64,000 bases of DNA, taken from contig BSDZ01000125.1 in assembly GCA_030268105.1 (NCBI GenBank), forward strand, positions 434,001 through 498,000. The letters run 5' to 3'. This DNA comes from Volvox africanus (taxonomy: Eukaryota > Chlorophyta > Chlorophyceae > Chlamydomonadales > Volvocaceae). Positions 1 through 10,153 of the stretch are shown one piece after another; the stretch's first letter is position 1; the number at the start of each line of letters is the position of its first letter. The notes below the pieces were generated by a model. It did not search any database. It was not told the origin of the DNA and worked only from the letters and a program-made list of their open reading frames with translations. A program made the translations under genes and the position numbers.

Positions 1-500
1 CGGGCGATCTCCACGCGCATACGCATACCAGCGAACTCATAATTGTTGCGGCGCCTGGCGGCCTCCTCAGCAGAACTGCGTTTTGGGGAAGCCCTTAACG
101 AAGATTCATGGATGCAAGACAAAACAGCAAAATACAAATACGTACCGCGGATCGTCAAACTCGATGAATGCAAAGCCAGGAGGCCGCGCAGGCTTCTTGA
201 TATCAATCATCCGAATCCGGCCAAACTACAGAACGGGAACGGAAAGGAAGGGAAGGGCGGAGGATCTCCTAAGTGAAACAAAAACGAGATTGGCAACCCC
301 AGAACCTATCACAGAATACGTCCATTTAGATACATGGACTCAGAGTAGAAATCCAGCGAAACAGCGGTCACCAGACCGACATAGTTCCAAGGTGGCTCCC
401 GCACCTTGTAGAAGATTTCATCCAGCTCCTTCTCCCGAACATCAATAGGGAGGTTACCAACAAAGATGGCCCTGCCGCCATAGCGGTCCCACCGTGCCAT
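1..500 (-). CDS. SR-type splicing factor (SRSF1/Srp-like), N-terminal part, three exons, runs off the left edge
   Basis: Minus-strand spliced gene. Exon 1 is 405-500 (ATG at 500-498), exon 2 is 146-225, exon 3 runs from 75 past position 1. The introns (226-404, 179 bp; 76-145, 70 bp) have GT...AG ends: donors GTGCGG and GTACGT, acceptors CTGTAG and CGCAG. The joined exons stay in frame and give the start of an RNA-recognition motif: RNP2 (IFVGNLP, residues 12-18), then RNP1-like GFAFIEFDD, then DPRSAEEAARRRNNYEF and a strand reading MRMRVEIAR. This order is typical of RRM1 of SRSF1-type SR proteins, nuclear pre-mRNA splicing regulators. The RS tail and any second RRM lie outside the window. 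It is the only confident host gene here and reads away from the retrotransposon block. The family call is firm; the exact orthologue cannot be set from about 84 residues. Confidence 0.88.
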
Positions 501-1135
501 TACAGCAGCAACTTGAGTCGAACCACAAGTAAGAACAAGTCCAGAACTTTAGTACTTCCCAGTCTGAAGTGAACAAATCTGAAACTTATGAATCAAATCT
601 TTTTTGTACAAATTATGAAGTTTTGAAGGTCAATATGCATGCCGTATGGGTGCATGTACTGGGTTGGACAAACGTCGTACCGGAATTTTTTTTTACAGCA
701 ATCGACTACAGCTTTCTTCAAATTTCCATTAGTAGATATGCTTGGATTTAGGAACTCCATGTCAGTCAATACTATCGTCTATACATCCATTCACATTTCC
801 ACTTTCATGTTGCCACTTAAAAGCACCATTGGGGCTTGTCAACGCTAGTGTACATCATAATGCCGTGGGACGTATCGCCCTCGCTCCCACCTATCTACTT
901 TCCTATCAGTTCCTGATTCTTGGACTTGGTGAATCTCTTTCTTACTATTTACACAAACCCGCTATCAAAATGATACTAGACTGAGTCTTGAATGTACACA
1001 AATGTCCAACAGTGATTTTGTTGTCACTTTTGCTTAGCTGCATTTTGCAAATAATCCAGACCGTATAATGTAGCTATGTTTTGAGTTGTAACGCTACTAT
1101 AAGACCTAATTACCTCACATTTTACAGGGCCTAAG

Positions 1136-1400
1136 CTACGCCAAGCCCGGCTGGGAGGGATGCAGGGGCCCTGCCGACGTATCTCGCACGCGTTCACGAA
1201 TTTTTACAGTGAAGCAGGAACGTACACAATATGAAACCATTCTACTTACGGTGTAGAAATTCTCGTCCCAGCCGTAAATTATCGAGTGTAGGCGAGTGTT
1301 GTGTGTGCGGCCCCAGTAAGCTACCTGAAAGCGCTGTCGGTGGCTGTCCTTGACTAGAGGGGGGATCGATTCGGGTGATGGTGACGTTTCCGTGTACCAT
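1136..1400 (-). other. Weak candidate for exons of an unrecognised small gene
   Basis: On the minus strand an ATG at 1400-1398 opens a frame to 1325, followed by a donor reading GTAGCT. A possible acceptor (GGCAG) at 1171 resumes the same frame at 1170 and reaches a TAG at 1136-1138, giving a 36-codon product. Inside the putative intron there is also an open stretch ending at a textbook GTAAGT donor near 1249, so other exon choices are possible. An upstream ATG at about 1612 followed by GTGAGG could be an earlier exon. The product matches nothing I recognise. Chance is a real alternative. Confidence 0.18.
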
Positions 1401-1486
1401 GGCAAGGAGCTGATTCTGACGGGCTAATCTGTATGCATTTCAATGTGCTTCGATTGTTAAAGCACAAACCCCCTATCGTGCGAGCG

Positions 1487-1502
1487 CACACACACACACA
1501 CA
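1487..1502. repeat. CA dinucleotide microsatellite
   Basis: Eight uninterrupted CA units in otherwise unique DNA. It has no visible functional association. Confidence 0.8.
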
Positions 1503-3194
1503 AAACCTTGTCATTCCCTTACAGCGCTTCAGCGGATAACTGATTCCTTGCCTCACTCCTAGGCAAGCATTTGAAGGATGCGCATGTGGTGACGGACTTC
1601 TTGGACATGGTCCAGTGGACAAATAAGTTTATGAGCACATGGCTGTCACATTGATTGATTGTTACAAACTCTAAAGGACCGCACGAATGAGCTGTGCGCA
1701 AAGGAGCGATTCTTCTCCGTAAGATGAACTGGGTTGTGCAAGAATTAATACGACGTTCATCCACCCCAGCGAGATGCTGCACCACGTCTGATACATGCAC
1801 CCGTCTGCTGTCTTCACTTTGAGCACTTAATATGACAGTGCTCATACTTTGCATACAAGCTCGCGTTTTATTGATTTTCAACCGTTGTACTTTCAGGATA
1901 GGAGCCTGCTTCGAGTTATCATAGAATCAAGCACGCTTTCATTCCTTACCATCATCAATACGTCATGTTTCTATCAGAAACCACTTACCTTAACGTTGGG
2001 ATGTAGACATCATTCGGTTCTGTGCTTCCTAGTTCTCAGACTGCAGCGCGTCAACCGACCTGGCTTGCCCGTGTTCCCACAAGGTGTGCCGGATGAGACA
2101 TATTTGTGTGTCCTCGAATAGTCGTGTTTGTATTGCTGGGGCATATAAGTGAACGACGAAATTTAAATCCCCTAAACATCCCTTGCGTAGCGATAGTTCC
2201 AACTTATATGGTTACATTTGGCGTCCTGAGTAGTATAACTCTTAATCATATCCCTGCCTTACAAGTTTTGATTCCTTTTCTTCCAGCCTTGTTTTGTGCT
2301 TTGAGGCAAATTTTTCAATTAACTGAGGTAATTGATTAGCGTAAATTTTCGTTATCCTTGAATTTAGAACTTCTTGATCATTAAATCCAATTATTAGATC
2401 GACCTCATTTAGGAGTGAGAAATATTGCTAATCTTAATGCAAAAATCCTAGAAACTTCAAAAGAAGAAAAAGTACTGGAGAGTACAAACTGGTTTTGACC
2501 CGGAAACAGGGATTACGCAATAATTGAGGATCCGATGTTAGCTCTCCTAAATATTCTGCTTTGGAAATAACAGAATCTGTAATGTTAAATATTATACATA
2601 AAGGTTTTGTGGACCTTTAGCTTCTGTCCAACCTTAAACTTAGGATTAGCCCTTTTCAAGGTCTCTTGTCACTTTACCTATTCAACTTAAACACATTTGA
2701 AATTGCATTTTTTATTACCTTACTTAAGAACGTTTTTGACCTTAACTTTCTGGGTATTTTCTGTTGTGAAACTCGCGTCGCAACAGCTGGGAAAGGTCCA
2801 GTTCAGCACAAGCTGGACAAGCGAGCTGCCACTATGCCTCAAGCCACAAAGACACTCCAAAGTCTGGGTGATCAATAGATGTTACAAACAGCTAAAGAAG
2901 CAAGTCAGCTTTGGGAATAAGTAGCGACTTGGTGAAGGATCGTACATAAGACCCTTCACATTTGAAAATTCAGACGCAGTACGGTCCTAACAATGCGTTC
3001 AAGTAATGAACACATAATATGAGTGAAGAAGTCTGACCGAATATCACAACACTCCCACGCGGGCAGACTTCCCATACACACTGCAAGCATACAATATGAC
3101 ACTTTTATGACAATTGCCTCTGTGAATGCAAACAAAGACAAATTTAAAACTCAGCTGCTATGATGAAGTGCAACATTGGTGACCGAAAGTAAAA

Positions 3195-3723
3195 TGTTGT
3201 ACGCCGATTCGATCACCGGACATGCTGAAGTAGGCTTGAGTTTACCAAAGCATGTATAAACATGATATGAGCATTCTAGCATGATATATTCGTGTATATC
3301 TAGCTAAATTGGCATTCCACATCATCATTCATGACATTGCGCTGTCAGTCAACATGTTTGACTTGAGACCAGCATCGAAGCATGACATCCTGATGGCATA
3401 ATACATAAAATAATAATATTTCATATATTATTACACCATTGGTATCATAAACCAGTTGCGTATGCGGAAATGTGACGATCACGATGGTTGGTCAGCAACC
3501 GAACATCGATATTTGGACGATTGCACCTTGCATACATTGCATCCAGTAATATCCTGAATTATGCAATATTCAGGAGAGTGCTCTGATAGTACTCACACTT
3601 AGGATCGGGATCCAGTGTGATTTGTACTGCACATCGGTATCGTGAGTGTGATAGGTGCGAGGACAGCCGCCTAGAGACCAAAGTCAGCTCGATGCTACTT
3701 TGGATAAGTACTCGCGTACTTAA
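3195..3723 (+). repeat. Degenerate family-B LTR, 3' truncated
   Basis: Starts TGTTGTACGCCGATTCGATCACC, close to the B LTR start, and follows the B LTR order (the GATATA...TATATC block, the AATAATATTTCATATATTATT block, GTGAGTGTGATAGGTGCGAGGAC, AAGTACTCGCGTACTT) with many substitutions. It breaks off at 3723 where an A-like LTR begins in the opposite orientation. It marks the left boundary of the repeat block and is among the oldest pieces here. No internal element sequence is attached. Confidence 0.75.
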
Positions 3724-4189
3724 TGTTGTATCTCTCCTCCGTTTTGCTCATAAAGTGTCTGCACGTCTGGGACTTAGACACTAGCACAGAAGCGCTTGCA
3801 AGTACAACAAAGCACTCGGAAGCAGCAATGGACAGCGGAAGACTTGAGAGCAAGGAAAGATATAACTAACAATGATCACAGGATGCAATGATATGATCAG
3901 CTGTCAGACCCAGTGGGCGGCGATCATCATACGGCGAATGGCAATTAGTGAATGGTGAAGCTTGGGCTTAGCTTGGGCCGCAATAGTAGAGCAAATAGCA
4001 ATAGTCCAGTTGAACACAGGCGTGTTCTGATAGCAAACAAGATTGTTCTGCTCTACATGGCCGTCCTCGCATCTATTATACGCGCGATACCGATATGCAG
4101 TACAACTCAAACTAGGAGGTCAATCCTAAGTGTGATAAATCCTAATGCCAGGCATCAATATCTGCGTATTCTGACAATTAAGCCTTCAT
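3724..4189 (-). repeat. Degenerate A-like LTR fragment
   Basis: Begins TGTTGTATCTCTCC, the reverse complement of an A LTR terminus, and keeps A LTR landmarks (GCTCATAAAGTGTCTGCACGTCTG, the GGAAGACTT block, the CTAGGAGG...CCTAAGTGTGA block) but is strongly diverged. It is cut at 4189 by the intact terminus of A1. The remainder expected on the other side of A1 (after 35720) is not there. It sits inside the decayed B LTR to its left. Confidence 0.65.
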
Positions 4190-5019
4190 TGTTGTACCTC
4201 TCCTTCGGGTTTGCTCATAGATATCTGCGCGTCTGAAGACTTTCAATACCGATGCGCAAGCACTTGCAAGTACAGCAAGGCAAACGAGAGCAAACAGAGA
4301 CAGCGGAAGACTTCAAGGCAAGAAGAGATATAACTTACAATAATACAGACAGAAGCGATGCAGTGGATGGATGCAGTGGATGTAATCGCCGTCAGCGCCG
4401 GAAGCACGCGGCGGTGACAAGCGAAGTTCAGGCTTAGCTCGGGCTAAGTATGAGAGCGATTAGCAATAATAATATTGAACACAGAAGTGTTCTCCGGTAT
4501 CAAAATGTCTCGCTCTACTTAGCCGTCCTCACATCTGTTATACTCGCAGTATCGCTACACCGTACAACTCACACTAGGAGGCCAATCCTAAGTGTGACAA
4601 CCCTTCTGCGTATCTGCAATGTTCAAACCAAACCATAACAACCGATAAGCCTTTCCGGCATTCACATGATGCAAGGGTCTGAATAACGATCTTCGGTTGC
4701 AAGGCATGTATCGTGACAAATGCGGTGTTCCCGACGTGTGCCATAAGGATGTAATATTACATCAAATAATATTACTTATTGCTCCATAGCACGAGCATAA
4801 TGCGCACCTCAATTATTCGGGATTTCATGCATGCTAGGCGGATCAGCCATGATGCGATGGGATATGTCGTGATGTATGATGGTAACATGCCAAACATATA
4901 TAAATGTATGCAAATACATTTATGTTCATGCAAGTTCATTCATATTCATCAAATCAGCACATTGCCTTATAGCGTCGCATTGACCTACACATTGGCAGGA
5001 AACGAACCGTAGCACAACA
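4190..5019 (-). repeat. A1 3' LTR
   Basis: 830 bp, TGTTGTACC...GCACAACA when read on the plus strand, followed by the complement of the polypurine tract (TTATCCCCCCTCCCG, 5021-5035). It contains a local duplication of a GCAGTGGATG unit near 4360-4380 that is absent from other A LTRs. Confidence 0.88.
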
Positions 5020-5078
5020 ATTATCCCCCCTCCCGTATGCAGCGTCCTCGCTGCTTCATACAGCATCGACTGCAGGGA

Positions 5079-5402
5079 TCATTGGGTTTGCATGGCATGT
5101 TTGCGGGCTTCTTCTAGCAGAGGCTTCATGTCTGGCGAGAACTTGCGTGCCGGTTCCCAAGAGTTGTGCTCGCTGGTATACCCTGTCCACTTGACCAAGT
5201 ACTCATGTACTGTCTGCTTACACCGGTGTTGGCCCACACGACGCGCGTGATAATCTAACACCCGCTCCACATCGTAAAACTTCTGTTTACCAGCGATCCA
5301 GGTCTCGGGAACTGGTTTGATCGCTGTGGGGGCGTTAGCAGGCTCAGGGACGGGTTCCGTACCACGATAAGGACGGACAAGCGATACGTGAAACGTGGGG
5401 TG
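5079..5402 (-). pseudogene. A1 pol, C-terminal chromodomain fragment
   Basis: The frame ends at 5079 and encodes a chromodomain: residues matching [20 protein letters not shown] and the C-terminal LLEEARKHAMQTQ. Upstream it continues through the GPY/F-to-chromodomain linker to 5402, where B1 begins at a TGTTG terminus. Chromodomains of this class are thought to guide integration to methylated-histone chromatin. Only this tail of pol survives on this side of B1. Confidence 0.8.
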
Positions 5403-6215
5403 TGTTGTATCCTTCCTTCTTCAATCATGCACTGAATCTGCACGTCTGGATGTTAGCTAGTGCGCACCAAGCTTACGAACAGCAAGGCGATTCAATGCGA
5501 GCAAAGTGACAGCGGAAGACTCAAGAATAAGGAAAGATCCAACTTACAATAGTCATTGTTTACAAATCGGTAGATGGCCGTCAGACCCCGTGGGCAATGT
5601 TTATCACTCGGCTGCAGATGGGATGCTAGAATAGCTCAGGCCGAATATATATGAGTATATCGTATGTATGCGAATTAGATAGAGTCAAGTACACAAGTAC
5701 TTAGTCCAAAGTAGCGCGAGCTGACTTCGGTCTCTAGGCGGCCATCCTCGCACCTATCACGTCGCGATACCGATGCGCAGTACAGGTCTCACTGGATCCC
5801 GATGTCAAGTGTGAGTACCTTCGTAGTACTGTTCTAAATATCGTGTCATCCGTGATATTATTGAATGCAACGCATGCAATATGCAAAGGTCCGAATATCG
5901 ATATTCGGTTGCCGACCCAACCATCGCGATCGTCGCCTTCTTGCATACGCGTATGGTTTATGACATAAATGAGGTAATAATATTTAAAGTATTATTACGT
6001 GATATAAAATGCCAATGGATAGATCGCACATTAATTATCAGCCTCGAGTCAAACATGTTGACCGACAGCGTGATGTCGTAGATGATAATGTGACATGCCT
6101 GATTAGCTAGATATACTCGAGTATATCATGCTAATATGATTGTATTATGCTTCATAATGTTCAGATGCATTGCGGCCTATTTTGGTGTAAACGGTGATCG
6201 AACCGGCGTACAACA
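5403..6215 (-). repeat. B1 3' LTR
   Basis: 813 bp, TGTTGTATCC...GTACAACA on the plus strand, followed by the complement of the polypurine tract (CTATCCCCCCTCCCG). It includes the B-family palindromes CCGAATAT/ATATTCGG and GATATACTCGAGTATATC. Confidence 0.9.
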
Positions 6216-6274
6216 ACTATCCCCCCTCCCGTATGCAGCGTCCTCGCTGCATCGGACAGCATCGACTGCAGAGA

Positions 6275-7108
6275 TCATTGGGTCTGCGTGGCATGTAGGC
6301 GAGCTTCCTCCAATAGGGGCTTCATTTCCGGCGGGAAGTTACGCATCGGCTCCCACGAATTATGCTCGCTAGAATAACCAGTCCACTTGACCAGATATTC
6401 GTGCACTTTCCGCTTTCGTCGTTGTTGACCTATGCGGCGAACCTGATAATCCAGTATCCGCTCCACATCATACACTTTTTGCTTACCTGCGATCCAGGTC
6501 TCGGGACTGGGATCCATTACTGCAGGGGCATCGGTGTTGGTCATAACGGACGGATGAGGGATATATGAAATGTGGGATGGATATTCATATCAGAGGGTAG
6601 GGATAGTTCCACAGCCACGTTCCCTACCATGCGAACAACGGGATAGGGACCAATCCAGCGAGGTAACAATTTATGGGAACCATCGGCGAGTGAACGCAAG
6701 TTCTTAGTGCTCAATAATACCATTTGTCCCACCGAAAATGTTACGTCTTGTTTGGACTATTATAATAGTCCGCCGTCCGTTGTTGTGCCTCGTCCAAGCA
6801 TGCCTTCGCGTCTGTCATGCGGGATAGGAACGACTTGGCAAAGGTTTTAGCCGCTGGGATATTTATCTCCAACTCTCGCCACACGGGTAGCGCAGGATGG
6901 AATCCATAATTCAGAAAGAAAGGGCTTTGACCTGTAGAACGGTTAACAGTGTTGTTAAGTGCAAATTCTGCCGAAGTCAGAAATGTATCCCAAACAAAGG
7001 GTGTGCGTCCCGCAAAATTCCTCAACATGTCGCCCAGTATGCGATTTGTGCATTCAGTTTGCCCATCGGATTCTGGGTGATATGCTGTGCTCAAATGAAC
7101 GCGCATAC
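6275..7108 (-). pseudogene. B1 pol, integrase C-terminus and chromodomain
   Basis: Three minus-strand open pieces (6275-6544, 6541-6732, 6741-7106) belong to one decayed coding region. They carry the end of the integrase core (STAYHPESDGQTE with the third acidic residue), the GPY/F-like [18 protein letters not shown], and a chromodomain ([20 protein letters not shown]) ending HATQTQ. A short deletion after the integrase tail (near 6541) and frame changes near 6735 break it. It stops at 7108 where the A2 LTR begins. Confidence 0.8.
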
Positions 7109-7635
7109 TGTTGTACCTCTCCTTCGTGTTTGCTCATAAGTATCTGCGCGTCTGAACGCTTTCGACACCGATGCACGAGCACTTGCAAGTACAGCAAGGC
7201 AAGCGTGAGCAAACAGAGACAGCGGAAGACTTCAAGACAAGAAGAGATATAACTTACAGTCTTACAGATCGAAGCGATGCAATGGACGAAATCGCCGTCA
7301 GCGCTGGAAGCAAGCAATCATCATGCGGCGGTGATTAGCAAAGTTTAGGCTTAGCTCGGGCTAAGTAGAGTAGCGATTAGCAATAATAGTATTGAACACA
7401 CGAGTGTTCTCCGGTATCGAATGTCTTATCTTGCTTAGCTGTCCTCGCATCTGTTATACTCGCAGCATCGCAATGCCGTACGATTCACATTAGGAGGCCG
7501 ATCCTAAGTGTGACAATCCTACTGCGTATAGGCGATGTCCAAGCATAACAACGTATAAGCCTTTCCGGCATTCGCATGATGCAAGGGTCCAAATAACGAT
7601 ATTCAGTTGCAAGGCATGCATCGCGATGAGTGCGG
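7109..7635 (-). repeat. A2 3' LTR, part left of B2
   Basis: 527 bp of A LTR from the TGTTGTACC terminus to GATGAGTGCGG, where B2 starts. The final TGCGG (7631-7635) is the target-site duplication of B2. Confidence 0.88.
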
Positions 7636-8450
7636 TGTTGTACGCCGGTTCAATAACCGTTTGCACCAATGAAGACCGCAACACATCTAAGCATTGTGAA
7701 GCATGATACAAGCATATTAGCATGATATACTCGAGTATATCTAGCTAATCAGGCATGCTGCATTATCACCAACGACGTCGCGCTGTTGGTCAACATGTTT
7801 GACTCGATATCGATAATTAATGTGCGATCTATCCATTGGCATAATATCTCACGTAATAATACTTTAAATATTATTACCTCATCTGCGTCATAAACCATAC
7901 GCGTATGCGAGAATGCGACGATCACAATGGTTGGGTCGGCAACCGAATATCAATATTCGGACCTTCACATATTACATATGTTGCATCCATTAATATCACG
8001 GATGACACGATATTTAGAACAATGCTGTGAAGGTACTCACACTTGAGATCGGAATCCAGTGAGACTGGTACTGCACATTGGTATCACGACGTGATAGGTG
8101 CGAGGACGGCCGCCTAGAGACCGAAGTCGGCTTGTGCTACTTTGGACCAAGTACCTGCGTACTTAACTCGATCTAATTCACATACATACGATATAATCAT
8201 ATATATATTCGGCCTGAGCTATTCTAGCATTCCATCTGCAGCCGAGTGATGAACATTGCCCACGGGGTCTGACGGCAATCTACTGATTTGTAAACGAGGA
8301 TTATTGAAAGTTGAATCTTTCCTTAATCTTGAGTCTTCCGCTGTCACTTTACTTGCATTGAATCGTCTTGCTGTTCGTAAGCACGGTGCACACTAGCTAA
8401 CATTCAGACATGCAGATTCAGTGCATGATTGAAGAAGGAAGGATACAACA
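7636..8450 (+). repeat. B2 5' LTR
   Basis: 815 bp, TGTTGTACGCC...GGATACAACA. It contains perfect palindromic blocks: an 18-bp GATATACTCGAGTATATC (7724-7741), CCGAATAT/ATATTCGG with a 2-nt centre (7943-7960), and AAGTAC/GTACTT with a 4-nt centre (8149-8164). Confidence 0.92.
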
Positions 8451-8454
8451 AATT

Positions 8455-8466
8455 TGGTATCGAGAC
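8455..8466 (+). promoter_or_regulatory. B2 tRNA primer-binding site
   Basis: TGGTATCGAGAC begins four bases after the 5' LTR. TGG matches the CCA end of a tRNA, and the same 12-mer is present in A2, A3, A5, A6 and B1. The tRNA is not identified; the start resembles the initiator-Met type TGGTATC seen in other retroelements. Confidence 0.7.
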
Positions 8467-8517
8467 GGGTAAATTCACGACTGTCTCATTGTCCCTCATC
8501 GGAAGTAGATTCTCGCG

Positions 8518-8827
8518 ATGGCGAGCGATGATGACACGCGCCGCAGCCCTTTAGACACCTTCGCTGAGGATCTTGGCCGCGCCGTCTTGGACGCCGCCAC
8601 TTCCGGTTTGTAATCCTAGATATCTGTTGGTAACTAGTTGCTGTATTCTCGTTGCGAGCTTGCATTGTGAGCCGCAGGTGAACGTACGCCAACATTAAAC
8701 GCTGTGTTGGCTGGACAATACTTAAAGCCAGATCAGATTAAAGCTTTGATCCAGAAGACCACTGAGATAAGAGACGGCCTTACGGATTACATTGCTTTTC
8801 TTCTCGAGCTACTCAGGAGTTCTGTCG
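8518..8827 (+). CDS. B2 pre-gag ORF, spliced, unknown function
   Basis: Exon 1 is 8518-8605 (29 codons plus one base), intron 8606-8677 (72 bp, GTTTGT...CGCAG), exon 2 from 8678 to at least 8827, where a second possible donor GTACGC lies. Exon 1 reads MASDDDTRR then PLDTFAEDLGRAVLDAATS; exon 2 carries a helical segment PDQIKALIQKTTEIR and LLELLRSSVG. 22 of 29 exon-1 residues equal those of family A although many third positions differ, which argues for selection on the protein. Without splicing the frame ends at a TAA six bases into the intron. No known domain; candidate roles are a Gag-associated factor or a translation-regulating leader peptide. Confidence 0.55.
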
Positions 8828-8914
8828 GTACGCAAATAATCCAAAATTCCTCTCGTGTTACCTGTTAACAGATTTTCTAGCAAATTCCGGTTCACCAGTA
8901 GAAGTTCGTGCCTT

Positions 8915-10153
8915 ATGTCGGGACGCGAAGATAGTTCCTATCTGGGCACCGCTAGCCAACCCGATAGCGGTCTTGCCGCTAGACCTGTTTTTGCCGATCC
9001 CGATACTGTCGGGACTCGTTTCATGGCTGACCCCATTGTTCTTCAGACCCCTTCACATTTAATTGTACCACTGTCGGCAGCGGCTACAACAAGTGAAGGA
9101 GTTGGAGCACAACGGGCTCCGGTAATACCCGCGGTGCAAGAACCCGTCGGAATACCGGAGGTAATGAAGTTGACTATCCCCGTGCCCAAGCTCAATATTT
9201 CCGCTGACGAAAAGGCAAAGAACTCAGGGCATAGTGTCGCGGATAGGACCCGGGCTTATGTTCGTGACGCTAGGCAATATCTGCAAGCGGTGCACGGCAG
9301 GGGATGTGATTCTACTAAATGCCTGTTCGTTGGGAATACCCTCGAGGGTGCCGCAAAGGATTGGTATGACGAATGGACCACCGCTAGGGGCAAGTACACG
9401 TTTGATAACCTGATCGATGCTCTCCTCGCCCGCTTTGCTACGGAAGTTCGCTTGTGTAGCAACGAGGCTCGTAAGACGCTGGCACAAGGCACGTACCATA
9501 TGCGTCCACACGAGACCGTCCCTGCTTATCAGTCCCGTTTTGAGGCCCTGATAACCCCTATTGTTAACTTTCCTGAGGAGGATCGTATCTTCTGGTTTCA
9601 TCGTGGTCTCACGGAATCCCTTGCGCGGTGGTGTGCCACTGATCTCAGTGGAATTCCATTCTCATCTTATGATGCTTTAGTAACTTTTGCTAGAGGTGCA
9701 GAAGTTCGAAATTGGGCTGGAAAAGACGCTAAGCAAATCAATCCTCGTATTCACGCGATGCGAGCGCAGGAACCACCTTCGGAGTTGACACCGAAGGACC
9801 AGGGTTCCGATCGTCAACACTCCGTGGCGGCCGTGCATACCGTTCGAAAGGAAAGACGGTATGATAATCGCGGACGCCAAAGCCCAAGTAATCGTGGGTC
9901 TGCGGGAGCTGGGCCGAGCTCGGGCCATGCGAAAGGAAAGGGAAGAGAGAGCGCGCCGTCTGTAGCTGCAATGCAGAACGCGGCTCCTAGTGTTAAGAAG
10001 CCCCGGACAGACGATCCTTATATGCAAAAGTGGGAGTGCCGACGTTCGGAGTTTGACCGTCGGAAGTTCGCTAATCTTTGCTTGAGGTGTGCGGGAGAGC
10101 ACCCTACTCGCGAATGCCCTCTTTTGCCACCTTTCGTACCCAAGACGACTTAG
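8915..10153 (+). CDS. gag: B2 Gag (capsid and zinc-knuckle nucleocapsid)
   Basis: 412 codons from the ATG at 8915 (MSGREDSSYL), chosen by alignment with the A-family Gag start; an in-frame upstream start at 8855 would add 20 residues. The capsid-like central part includes AYVRDARQYLQAVHG, LEGAAKDWYDEWTTARG and YQSRFEALITPIVNF, as in Ty3/Gypsy Gags. After a basic, Ser/Gly/Arg-rich linker comes one zinc knuckle CLRCAGEHPTREC (residues 389-401, CX2CX3HX4C). It ends in TAG at 10151-10153, with pol continuing in the same frame. The frame is intact. It would form the virus-like particle that packages the RNA. Confidence 0.88.
   Translation: MSGREDSSYLGTASQPDSGLAARPVFADPDTVGTRFMADPIVLQTPSHLIVPLSAAATTSEGVGAQRAPVIPAVQEPVGIPEVMKLTIPVPKLNISADEKAKNSGHSVADRTRAYVRDARQYLQAVHGRGCDSTKCLFVGNTLEGAAKDWYDEWTTARGKYTFDNLIDALLARFATEVRLCSNEARKTLAQGTYHMRPHETVPAYQSRFEALITPIVNFPEEDRIFWFHRGLTESLARWCATDLSGIPFSSYDALVTFARGAEVRNWAGKDAKQINPRIHAMRAQEPPSELTPKDQGSDRQHSVAAVHTVRKERRYDNRGRQSPSNRGSAGAGPSSGHAKGKGRESAPSVAAMQNAAPSVKKPRTDDPYMQKWECRRSEFDRRKFANLCLRCAGEHPTRECPLLPPFVPKTT

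Larger units (their letters stand above)
501..3194. other. Single-copy intergenic DNA between the host gene and the repeats
   Basis: This 2.7-kb stretch is more AT-rich than the elements to its right, shares no segment with the LTR families, and has stop codons in all frames. The first few hundred bases upstream of 500 should hold the promoter and 5' UTR of the SR gene, but no motif can be assigned. It contains a (CA)8 tract and one weak spliced-gene candidate (listed separately). No tRNA, transposon end or known protein is recognised. Short open frames at about 1849-2121 and 2666-2924 have no recognisable domains. Confidence 0.6.

Noticed and set aside
1849..2121. 90-codon open frame in the unique flank
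   Set aside because: No recognisable domain, ordinary for AT-rich non-coding DNA, and no splice partner.
2666..2924. Two overlapping short frames in the unique flank
   Set aside because: Hydrophobic start followed by unremarkable sequence; I could not match them to a family or to splice signals.
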